A program made the position numbers and the translations under genes. Below, piece by piece: positions 1 to 8,288 of a DNA stretch of 10,727 nt (position 1 is its first letter; each line of letters opens with the position of its first letter). The notes below the pieces were generated by a model. It saw only the letters and a program-made list of their open reading frames with translations. It made no database searches and had not been told where the DNA came from. Source of the stretch: Terana coerulea (taxonomy: Eukaryota; Basidiomycota; Agaricomycetes; Polyporales; Phanerochaetaceae); contig JAKOGH010000502.1 of NCBI GenBank assembly GCA_024811115.1, positions 1 to 10,727 on the forward strand, written 5' to 3'.

Positions 1-71
1 GCCAACCGTGCAACGTCACGCCTGCTAGTACCATTGTGGGGGCCTAAAGCCCCAACCAGCTCCTACGTCGA

Positions 72-78
72 TATAAAG
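72..78 (+). promoter_or_regulatory. Candidate TATA box of the O-methyltransferase gene
   Basis: A TATAAAG heptamer lies about 90 bases before the ATG at 167. This is a usual distance for a core promoter plus short 5' leader, and it supports starting the gene at 167 rather than at the upstream in-frame ATG at 34. A small inverted repeat (GGGGC, five-base loop, GCCCC) sits just upstream, near 39-53. The call rests on sequence and spacing only. Confidence 0.35.
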
Positions 79-166
79 TTCTCATGCCTGGCGTGGTACG
101 ACCCGCGAGCTCGTTATCCCGAGTTTCTGGCATCAACACGTTCTTCGCTGCTACTCGATCTCCACA

Positions 167-1722
167 ATGACTCCTCCCCCGTCGCGCTTGCTGAAGAGCT
201 CCTCCGACTCGCGAAATCCGTGTACGGCGACGGTACGACCAATGGTGCGGAACCGCACTCAGAGACGCAGGAAATGTACTGGACACGGCACAAAATGACA
301 CAACTTTGCGACGAGATCAAGCAGGACGTGCTTGGTCCCGCCGAATACACCGTCACGCTTGCAGGTGAGTTTCGCTGCCTACAGGTACCGCCGGCTTTAC
401 TAAAGGGTCACCTCCACAGAATCCTGGCAGGAGAGCTCTGCACTCAGGCTTGTCAGCGAGCTCGACGTCGCTGGCATCATAGGCGATGCGACCAAGTCGC
501 TTTCGGAGATTGGCGAAAGCGTCCGCATTAATCCTCAGCATTTAGGTGGAGTAATTCGCTCGTTCGTTCGACGAGAACGCTGACTATTCTCGGCCTCAGA
601 AATTGCGATTAATAGCCTCCTCTGGCACGGTTAATTTGAGGAAGTAGGCGGTTTTGGGAGCAAGAAGTTCAGGAACAACAGCATGAGCAACTTGCTGCGC
701 TCGGACAACCTAGAGGACCTGCGCGACTCCATCGGCTTTTTGTGCGTATCCTCCCGCAGTCGTTCCATTGAGTGCGTGTGCCGAAACTGACTACACGATG
801 CGACACCAAGACCGACGAGTGCTTCAAGGCCACCGCGCATCTGCTCGCGGCCGAGCGCGCGAACGCCAGCGCAGGCAGCGGCAAGCAGACGGCGGGGCTC
901 AACGTCGCGTTCGGGTTCGAAGGCGACTGCTTCCCGTGGTTCGCCAAGCCCGAGCACGCCTGGCGCGGCGCGCGCGTGGGCAAGACGATGCAGCAGATGC
1001 ACCGCCAGGTGACGGGGCACGTCGTCGCAGGTCAGCACCCCGTCCTCATGCTGTAGCTCACCCAAAGTGACGGCATGTTGTTAGACTTTGGATGGACTGC
1101 GCTGAAGGCGCCTGTCGTCGATGTCGGCGGCGGAGTGGGCTCGTTGGAGCTCGAGATCTTGGAAGTGTACGGCGACGCGACGCCAGAGTTCATCCTCGAG
1201 CTCGTCGATATCCCCGACACGTGTGCAAACGCCACCAAGGTGGGTCTCCGCGCCGTCCGCAGAGCAGCCAACCCGCTGACATTTGGGAATGTGCAGCTGT
1301 GGGCCGCGCAGCCCGCCAGTGCGCGCAGCCGGGTGTCCATCGTCCCCGGCAACTTCTTCGGCTCTACGCTCAAGGAGACGCACATCCCGCAGGGCAAGCC
1401 GACCTACCTCCTCCGGCACGTCCTGCACGACTGGTCCGACGACGAGTGCGTCGCTATCCTGCGTAACGTGCGCGCCGCGATGCTCGCCGGTAGTAGGGAG
1501 CCCGCGCCCGCGCCGACGCTCCCCGTGTGCGACATGCTGATCCAGGCGCGCAGCTCGCGGCTCATGCGTACGGCGAGCATGCAGTTCCTCGCGCTGGGCA
1601 ACGGCATGACGCGCACGGAGCCGGACATGGTCGCCTTGCTCGAGCGGGCGGGCTTCCGCGTCGTCACGATGCACTCTATGCGTGCAGCGGACACCATCAT
1701 CGAGGCACAGCCCGTAGCGTAA
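167..1722 (+). CDS. COMT-like SAM-dependent O-methyltransferase, six exons, two apparent frameshifts
   Basis: Probable small-molecule O-methyltransferase of the fungal COMT-like family, transferring methyl from S-adenosylmethionine to a hydroxyl, probably cytosolic; the substrate is unknown. Proposed exons are 167-364, 420-550, 600-745, 811-1008, 1057-1239 and 1297-1722. The introns are 48-65 bases; the first has a CAG/GTGAGT donor, and three contain CTGAC. Exon 2 resembles the N-terminal helical region (SSALRLVSELDVAGII), exon 4 carries the TDECFKATAHL and WFAKPEHAWR blocks, exon 5 the SAM motif VVDVGGGVGS, and exon 6 RVSIVPGNFF and LRHVLHDWSDDE with the catalytic His. The Glu usually found before RT near the C-terminus is Thr (GMTRTE). 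The frame breaks twice: at C176-180, between the ATG and the body of exon 1, and at T635-637 in exon 3. One extra base at each gives a closed model of about 427 residues, normal for the family. It could be a real pseudogene or a gene with sequence errors. Confidence 0.85.
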
Positions 1723-2075
1723 TGGACCTGCCGCTGCTGTTTCTGCTGTTCTCGGCTGTCGGGCGCGTCGGGAACACGCACGAGTTTCGTCCTAAATGTA
1801 CCATGGTCTACACCCACAACGTGCATGTATCACTTCAACAGCGAACGAGACTGCGTCGCATGATCTCTGTTTTGTCATAGTGCTATTATTCAGTACTCAG
1901 TGCTCAATCCTTGGAGCACCAACAAATAAATTTAACTTGTGCCTTCCCCCCCCCCCCCCCCCGATATTCCATAACATGTACAGTGCTAAAGCTCACCATA
2001 TCACATTCTCTATCTGCATTTTGTGAAATATTTGGATGGCATTTGCGGATGCTACAGAGCATATACATATATGAG
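1723..2075. other. Convergent 3' region between O-methyltransferase and F-box genes
   Basis: This stretch of about 350 bases separates two genes that point at each other and presumably holds both 3' untranslated regions. Apart from a run of 17 cytosines and AT-rich sequence around it, I see no gene. The long minus-strand reading frame that crosses it is judged to be the F-box gene read past its true end in the wrong frame. Confidence 0.6.
1946..1962. repeat. C17 homopolymer tract
   Basis: Seventeen consecutive cytosines on the plus strand lie between the convergent 3' ends of the O-methyltransferase and F-box genes. Such tracts are length-variable and error-prone in sequencing, so the exact count should not be trusted. 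Confidence 0.95.
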
Positions 2076-3563
2076 CTATATACCAGGGGCTGTTTGGCGC
2101 AGTGCCACGATGTCACGAAGGTAGGCCTGCTTTGCCGCAGCGTCCGGCCGTAACCACAACTCGAAACGCTGCGCATCACTGAGCGTGACGGGGCATCGTC
2201 CACGGCATGCTGGGACGGACTGCTGAGGACCGCCCGCGCGGTAATATCTCCGTAGGTGTCGGGGGCGGCGGCGGCCCCATACATGAATTTGTCAGACCCA
2301 TCGGGCAAGGCGTGTCGATGGGAATAGCGGACGTCGACGGACCGAGATGCGCATGCTTCCTTCAACGGCGAATCGCGTGAGATGACCTCCAGAAAACCTC
2401 TGAAGACATCTTCACTGCGCACGATAACCACGATCCCGTTGCGAGGCTGTAGCGCGTGACCGAGGTCGGCGAGGACTTGCCACCCGATGAAGTGGAGATG
2501 TTGGGTAGGGAACGGGTCGTAGAAGTCCACTCGAATGTAACTGACAGGGACCGCCACGCCTCCGTCCTGTTCTCCAGCCGAAGGGCCGATGCCGAAAGTT
2601 GCGAAGTGCGTCAGGGCACCTGTGGTGTCGTAAAGGTGAACGACAGACCTGTGGACTGGTTGTGTAAGGCTATTGCAAGTAAGTACGGGGACGAACGAAC
2701 TGCTTACCCTCCCTTTGAAACATTTGGCACTCGATCCGCCCACGACTCTCCGACGGAAGCGCGACCGAGAGAGCGATTCGCTCTATGACGTCCCACCTGT
2801 CCGCATCCCACGCGTAGGTACCCCCCTCTTTCGTAGAGCCCACGATCGACACCATCGCCTGAATCTCAACTGCCGAGCCGCCACAGTCCAGGATGGAGAG
2901 ATCTCGCAGTGCGCTGCGGGACCGTGGTCGATGACGGGGGCGCGGAGGCGGCACCGTGGAGTCGTCGTCGAACGTCAAATGCGCACAGCGGAAGCCTGTC
3001 AGCATGGAGAATTGGTCGAGGAGGTATAAAGCATCCGTGAATTTGGCGAAGCGCAGGTTGACAAGGTCCAGGTCATGGATGAAAAACATCGTCCGAGGAA
3101 GTGTACTTGGTAGGCCTGTACTGAGCGACCGCGGCGCGAGCTCCCGTTTGGCGTGAGATTGGGGTGGGATGGTCCAGGTGTTGTCGAGCCGGAGCCTGAC
3201 GCCGAGTAAATAGCTTGCGGCAATGTCTTGGATGAAGTGGAACCAAGGCGGAGACCAGGGCCCGGTGCGCACCATCGTGATAGACTGGAGGCATTGTTGT
3301 ATGCTCGGCTCGACGTGGTAGGAACCCTTGACCAACGCGTAGAAGTGGTGCAGATCGTCCAAGGAGTGCAACTTGATCGAGCGGAACATGTGCGTTCTGC
3401 ATTTCCGCGCCCAGTATCTGCAGGTGAGGCTGCAGATACCCAAGAGACGCTTGTCCACGGCTTCGAAGTCGATGTCGTTTGGTGAGGTCCTGTGATGGGC
3501 GAGGTGATGAATAATCTCGTCGAAGAGCTCCGGTGGTATATCAATGCCTGTAGCAAAAGGCAT
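2076..3563 (-). CDS. F-box-like domain protein, spliced, with one or two apparent frame breaks
   Basis: Likely F-box protein of the large Agaricomycete family; known F-box proteins recruit targets to SCF ubiquitin ligases, but the target here is unknown. The N-terminus reads IPPELFDEIIHHL, then LLGICSLTCRYW and HMFRSIKLHS, the usual F-box helices within about residues 8-70, followed by a long hydrophobic C-terminal region. The chosen start is the ATG at 3563; the frame is open upstream to 3734. Exon 1 runs 3563-2708 and intron 1 is 2707-2649 (GTAAGC to CCACAG, 59 bases). After it the frame fails near 2614-2619: either a 53-base intron (2619-2567) or one lost base in the CCC run. A second break at G2190-2193 (plus-strand numbering) precedes a very protein-like ending (LSDAQRFELWLRPDAAAKQA) that stops at 2076. 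With the lost bases restored the protein is about 476 residues, or 458 with the extra intron. The product is moderately sure; the exact structure is not. Confidence 0.72.
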
Positions 3564-4281
3564 GTCAGAGCTGTCTGGACCACAAAGGCGGCAGTGGATT
3601 AGGTCGGATTTGAGCGTGGTGACTGTGCGGATGAAAGAGAGTAGACGCCGCACCAATTTCCAGCTGTCGGATCCGTTCCTGTTATGGAGTTCTGAGCGAC
3701 AGCCTGGTAGAGAGAGCTCCATAATAAAACGCAAAGCTGTGTAGCCAATGAGTAACTTTCATATGATCTTGGCAGCAGTACCTGGTGAATGCAGGTTACT
3801 GTACAAGTAGAGCTGCAGGTCTCAGCGTTGATAGAATCTAGCAGGGGTCCGTCAGCTGGCCGAGTCATTTGATATGAATGTATTCGCCGCCGCGGTCGAC
3901 ACTTGTAGCTCGCCGTGTGAATAAACGATGCAGCTTAGCACGCAATAGGTCGGAACCTATCCTCTGCTGCCAGAGGAGCGGCCTGCTGTGCGGTTACAAA
4001 ACGCGTATTTTCACATATTGGGCTCACACAGGAGGGATTGGGTCGTATTTTGGAATGGGAACACATGTACTGAAAGGCGATGTGCTGAACATGTTTTGGT
4101 CGCGGGTAGAAGGTTCCTCGAGAGTGCGCTGGGCCTGGCTCGTTTGGGGTAGAGGTCGGCCTGGCAGTTGCACGTGCGAAAGACAGTGATACCTTGTTTC
4201 CTATCTTCAGTGACTTTGAGAGAATCAATGCATGGCTGGATAAAGTGAGAACCGGCACATCATGGATATTATACGGGTTTT
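3564..4281. other. Intergenic region upstream of the F-box gene and downstream of NDUFA2
   Basis: About 720 bases hold the F-box promoter and 5' leader and the NDUFA2 3' untranslated region. Open frames of about 100 codons exist on both strands but show no recognisable motif, no splice pattern and no protein-like composition. A palindromic GCACGTGC lies near 4169-4176. I see no RNA gene. Confidence 0.5.
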
Positions 4282-4721
4282 CTATGCACTGAGCAATTGG
4301 GCAATCCTTGACGCGACATCTGAAGAGGAAAGGTTTTCCACATCTACATGCTTCTCAACCCCTCTTTCTGCGGTTGAGAAGCAATGCCCATGAATTATTG
4401 GAGCCCGTGAAAGGTCGCGGGACGCACCGAATCTTGCAAACACTCTCGCCGGCGTTCCTTTGGCCTCGCGAATGAGGATGGGGAGGTCCGGATTGTGCTC
4501 CTTAAGCACCGGATACGTTGAAGAGATGAATTGTCTGAACATGTAAAGTGCAAAGCGTATAGACAAAGCCAAGTGAGATGAACCACTTCGTCAGAGTATG
4601 AAAGGATCGAGCGGTAGTTTCGGACGCACCTCGTTCCGGCCGACGCTGCGCCTGTCTGGCAGCACAGAATACGTATCTCCCGGATAGCAGGCGACAGCGC
4701 TTTAGAGAACGACGACGACAT
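4282..4721 (-). CDS. NADH:ubiquinone oxidoreductase (complex I) NDUFA2/B8-type subunit
   Basis: Accessory subunit of mitochondrial complex I, with the thioredoxin-like L51/S25/CI-B8 fold and a place in the matrix arm. Three exons, 4721-4630, 4534-4428 and 4367-4282, are separated by introns of 95 and 60 bases, both with GTGCGT donors and CAG acceptors. Splicing gives 94 residues, the normal size of the family. Visible blocks are IREIRILCCQTG (about residues 13-24, with two adjacent Cys), FISSTYPVLKEHNPDLPILI, REAKGTPARVFARF, and ERGVEKHVDVENLSS across the last junction. The joined parts read continuously like the family, which supports both introns. The start at 4721 is preferred to an in-frame ATG at 4751 because it gives the usual short N-terminus. 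No cleavable presequence is evident, as is common for this subunit. It shares a 172-base divergent promoter with the RAX1-like gene. Confidence 0.93.
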
Positions 4722-4893
4722 GGTCGGGGATGTGGCGGTCGGGGACGTCAAGCTCGGCGGCGGCGACGCCCGCCCAAGGACGCGTCACGTGTGAGCGCAC
4801 AAGTGATGCGCCAAACAGAGCCAAACTCGGTTGCTCCCTGTTCGCGACAACCACGAGGCGGTCAGACGCAGCGTTGAAGATAGCACGACGGCG
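4722..4893. promoter_or_regulatory. Bidirectional promoter region, NDUFA2 / RAX1-like
   Basis: Only 172 bases separate two divergent start codons, so both genes must share this region for core promoter and leaders. It is GC-rich and contains a perfect CACGTG E-box at 4786-4791 (TCACGTG) and an ACGTCA half-site at about 4745-4750. No clear TATA box is seen. Function of these sites is inferred from the motif match only. Confidence 0.5.
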
Positions 4894-6215
4894 ATGGACG
4901 ACGACAATCGCCGGCAGGATGAGTGGGCTCAGGAGCGCAAGAACAGGCTACCCTCGTTCACGGAGGTGCTTTCACGGAGGACGAGGCCGCCCGTAGACTT
5001 GTTCATGTTTTAGTGCGTCTCGCTTTGCGTGTTTCCGGGAGGCTGACTTCGCTTACTTCTGTAATCCAGCTTGTTTCTGCAACGAGAAGGCGCAGAAGAT
5101 ATTCTGGACTTCTGGTTGGACGTACAACAGCACGAGAATCTGTGTCGCGCATACTTCAAGGATGTCCGCAAGTCTGGTCGAACCATCCGTGAAGACTGGC
5201 CAGAATACTGGGACTATGCGCGCAGAAGAGGGTCGATTTACGGCACCGTTGTCGGTTTAAATCCCAACTCGGCAGCGAAACGAAGTACTGCAAGCACAGG
5301 AGAGATGTTCTCTGAACAGGACAGGAACAACTGGGCCTCTACGGATGAGAAGGCTGCACGTAGTACAAGCCCATACAATACGGCGGTGTCCCCCTCAACA
5401 GCTGTTGGCACAGAGCCAGCACGTTCTACCACCCCTTTCTCATTGTCCGGCCGGACCCCCACCCTCTTCAACGCGCGACGAGCATCGCGTGCCCCCACCG
5501 TTATACCCCGCACCTCTGCGATCTCACGGCAGGATCTCATTGCCTCTGCCGAGCGCATCTACTTCCGCTACCTTTCGCCCGCTGGAAACGCCGTCGGCTC
5601 GACAGAGAACCACGAGATCTACCTTCCCCCGTCTCTGCGCATCCATTCCTTCCCTCTGAACAGTAACCACGAGCCGAAGTCGCAATCCGAGATGAGCATC
5701 ATGGCGCAAATCCCGGACATGTTCCACTCACAGAAGGAGTACGTCTTCCGCGCGATGGAGCAGGACGCCTTCCCGCGGTTCCTGCGGGCCAAGGCGTTTG
5801 GCAACCTAACCCCTGTGTCCGCGCTGGTGCGCCTCATCGTCGGCCTCCTTGTCCTCTGGATAGGCCTCGCCGTCGGTTTCTCCCTCATATTCCTTGACGT
5901 ACACCCGAAGTCGAAGCGTTTCTTCGTAAGTCCATTTTATTCATCTTGAACCCGCATATACTCATGATGCCCCGGCAGCTCTTCATTCCGTTCACTATCG
6001 CCATCCTCTTCCTCATCTCTCATCAATATGAACTCGACCCTGTCCTTGTGTTCCTCGGCCAGTCCGAGTCCACGCCTTTCCGCACGCTTCGCATACGTGA
6101 GCCGTACGTCAAGAAGCTCCTTGTCGGACGCGCGATATGGGTCTCTATCCTTGTCGCAGCCGGCGTGGCGGCTTTAACGCTTCTATTCTGGGCCGTACCA
6201 GGACACCGACTGTGA
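4894..6215 (+). CDS. RAX1: RAX1-like RGS-domain protein with three transmembrane segments
   Basis: Resembles fungal Rax1, an RGS-fold membrane protein that in budding yeast acts with Rax2 as a cortical mark for bud-site selection; the role in hyphae is inferred to be polarity-related. Exons are 4894-5012, 5070-5925 and 5979-6215 with introns of 57 and 53 bases; the first joins phase 2 codons to give FMFYLFLQREGAEDIL. The product is 403 residues. The first RGS half (about 17-80, with EDILDFWLDVQQHENL) is followed by a Ser/Thr/Pro-rich loop (about 100-190), then the second half (about 195-287, with IYLPPSLR, QKEYVFRAMEQDAFPRFLRA). Hydrophobic segments lie near 295-315, 326-342 and 377-398. SESTPF and the terminal WAVPGHRL look like conserved family signatures. 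The start at 4894 is the nearest ATG giving the conserved RLPSFTEVL start of the domain. No frame problem is seen. The gene symbol follows the yeast relative. Confidence 0.9.
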
Positions 6216-6994
6216 GCGAAAGTAGGGGCTGCTACTGTCGCGCTGTGCCATAACCCGGATAAATCAATGTGATTGTGAAGCTGGTCATTCGGTCGTTGAC
6301 TTGGTTGGTTTAGTTTCGCGGGACAATGAGTCGGTTCTTTTATCATCTCGTAACCTAGAGCTAGCTCTATTTACTGCTTTCCCCTAGTTCACCTTCCCCG
6401 ACCTCACTCTACGTACCCTCTCGTTCGTCGCTTTGCTTGCAGTTGTCTTCCTCCACTTGCGTCGCCCTTCCCATTCTGCAACCCGGTATACATATATACC
6501 CCCACCATTATTCCCGCTGCGCCACTCCTTCCACCAGCGTTTCACGCCCTTACTGTTCTCGCTGGTCCTTGATTTATGTGTTTGATGGACGTCTATGCAC
6601 AGTTGTTTCACGGTATCTATGTTGCGATGTGCTAGGCTGGACACCGATGCGAGTATTATCAACCCGTCAGGGATCCTTCTGGCTGAATTATGTACGCCCT
6701 TGGTCAACATCATGAATGTATCTGTACCCATATAGACAACGTTTGGAGACTGTTTAGGCAGACCAAGACTTGTAAGGCAGTACCAAATGAATCAATGGAA
6801 TAGGCTCTTCAAGCGCGATAATACAGTAGACAAGAAGGTAGGTAAGTGTGGATGACGGCGGTATGGAAAGACTGTATGTGCTGAGTAGAGCATCAATAGG
6901 GTTAGGCAACATTGCTGGTGTATGGTCATTCTACTGGGCGGTCGACCATGAAGCAATGGGTAGAATACCAGCAAGCTGGGGTCGATGAGGAGCT
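6216..6994. other. Convergent 3' region between RAX1-like and mtHMG genes
   Basis: About 780 bases lie between two genes that converge. The left part is pyrimidine-rich on the plus strand and contains an alternating TA-rich stretch near 6484-6499. Open frames of up to 115 codons on either strand lack family motifs and splice continuity. I see only probable 3' untranslated sequence and spacer. Confidence 0.5.
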
Positions 6995-8059
6995 TTAGGC
7001 TTCGGGCTGGGGCTGAGCAGCCTTCCATGCTTCGAGAGCACTGGCTGCTGCGTTCAAGTGGCGCTGTAATAAATCGTCAGCATAAGGAGTACAGACAAGA
7101 ATTTGCACGGCGCACCGCTTTCTCTTGCTCAGACAAGTTTCTCCAAGCAGCACCCGCCGCGCGTGCTACATCTGGAATAGGGGCAGTCGGGTTCTCCTCA
7201 AGATACTTCGGCCGGAATTCGGCCATAAAGCTGTTCGCGACATTGCTAATGAAGATACGCTGTACGAGAGTAGGGCTAAGATACTTACCGGAGGAAGCCT
7301 GTCGAAGGTCGCTTGTTGTAAGGATTCAGAATCCTACGACGGCCCTTCGCTTTGAGGCTTTTGTTCAGCGCCATGATAATCTTGGGGTCGACAGTCTTCA
7401 GGTATTGCTCCATGCGCACTTTGGCAGCCGCCAGGTCCACGGCGTAGGCGTCGAGGTAAGGCTGCAAGCGGCGGTGAGTCACCGCTAGACTCACGGGTGA
7501 CACGAAACACACCTGCTTTTCTTCGTCGCTCAGGGCCCTCCACGCCGCGCCCGCATCGCGCATCATGGCTTGGTTGCCGACAAGGCCTACAGTATTGGGC
7601 GTGGCATGCTTTTTCCTATAGGCTAGAGCGAAGCTAATGAACGCTGTGAGGGCGCCCTTAGGTGGCTTGTCCTCAGGCGCAATGTCCAGTTCTGTGAATG
7701 CGTCGCGTCAGCCTACGCCACCGATGTCGTCTTGCGCACATACTCTTCGGCTTGGCCGGCTTTTTGGCAGCGGGCTTCTTGGGCGCGACTCTCTTCGTAG
7801 GCTTCTTAGCAGCGGGTTTCTTCGCCGCTGTCTTGCGCTTAGGGGCGGCCTTGCTCGTCGTGGTAGCCTTGGAGGCTGTGCCCACCTGCTTGGGCTTGGT
7901 CGTCTTGGTCGCTGCGCTTGGGAACGCGAGCTGAGGTGTCGTCACGAACGAGCGCGACACGATCGCGGACGCAATTGCTGGCACACGCGACCTCAGGAGC
8001 AGCGAGCCCGAAAGCGCGGGCACCCGCAAGACGGCCCGTTGTACGAGAAGAGATAACAT
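6995..8059 (-). CDS. Mitochondrial two-HMG-box DNA-binding protein (ABF2/TFAM-like)
   Basis: Probable mitochondrial nucleoid protein that packages and bends mtDNA, in the manner of yeast Abf2 and animal TFAM. Five exons, 8059-7744, 7691-7513, 7461-7289, 7230-7116 and 7063-6995, total 852 bases and 283 residues; introns are 51-58 bases with GTATGT, GTGTGT, GTAAGT and GTGCGC donors. Residues 1-40 are Arg/Ser/Leu-rich without acidic residues, with an RSF site at 36-38 typical of matrix processing. Residues 50-106 are a Lys/Ala/Pro linker with repeated AAKKPAAKKP. HMG box 1 spans about 115-180 (PPKGALTAFISFALAYRKKH, WRALSDEEKQPYLDAYA), box 2 about 210-275 (NPYNKRPSTGFLRFMAEFRP, AAWRNLSEQEKA). The intron 7512-7462 has no stop and length 51, so unspliced reading would add 17 residues inside box 1. 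It shares a divergent promoter with MED8. Confidence 0.9.
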
Positions 8060-8288
8060 AGCGTGTGCGACGACGACGAGGAGATGGAGAAAGCGAAAGA
8101 GAATACAGCTCGAGCCGAGCCCAACTTGAACTCTGCGCGGAAGCGGTATTTGTCGGTATTTGGTGTGGGCGTCTGGGTCACCGCCGTTCTCGACACGCGA
8201 GCTCGGCAGACTCTAGCAGACTTCGCTTTGCCTTCACGGTCCCGACACTCCGTACCAGCGACGCACGCCTCGCCTGAAGTGTGCAGAC
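8060..8288. promoter_or_regulatory. Bidirectional promoter region, mtHMG / MED8
   Basis: The 229 bases between the two divergent ATGs must serve both genes. The part next to mtHMG is purine-rich on the plus strand (GAGGAGATGGAGAAAGCGAA), the equivalent of a pyrimidine-rich leader on the mtHMG strand. No TATA box or named operator can be supported. Confidence 0.45.

Noticed and set aside
34..166. Upstream in-frame ATG at 34 as the O-methyltransferase start
   Set aside because: The segment contains the TATA box and reads unlike the family N-terminus. It stays possible only if an upstream exon joins this frame.
551..640. A 90-base intron (GTAATT to TTGAG) bypassing the exon 3 frame break
   Set aside because: It would delete the family-like KLRLIASSGTVN block, and the 49-base intron with CTGAC and CTCAG is far better.
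1081..1674. Minus-strand open frame of 197 codons opposite the O-methyltransferase
   Set aside because: It is the complement of GC-rich coding sequence; His/Arg-rich and without motif.
1904..2075. Extension of the F-box reading frame through the C17 tract
   Set aside because: The translation becomes unlike protein, with Gly repeats from the homopolymer, and a better ending exists in another frame at 2076.
3878..4258. Open frames of 103-107 codons on both strands
   Set aside because: No family resemblance and no supporting introns or promoter; most likely chance frames in spacer.
6384..6731. Possible gene on the minus strand (115 codons)
   Set aside because: No domain, no splice continuity, basic low-complexity composition, and it lies between two convergent 3' ends.
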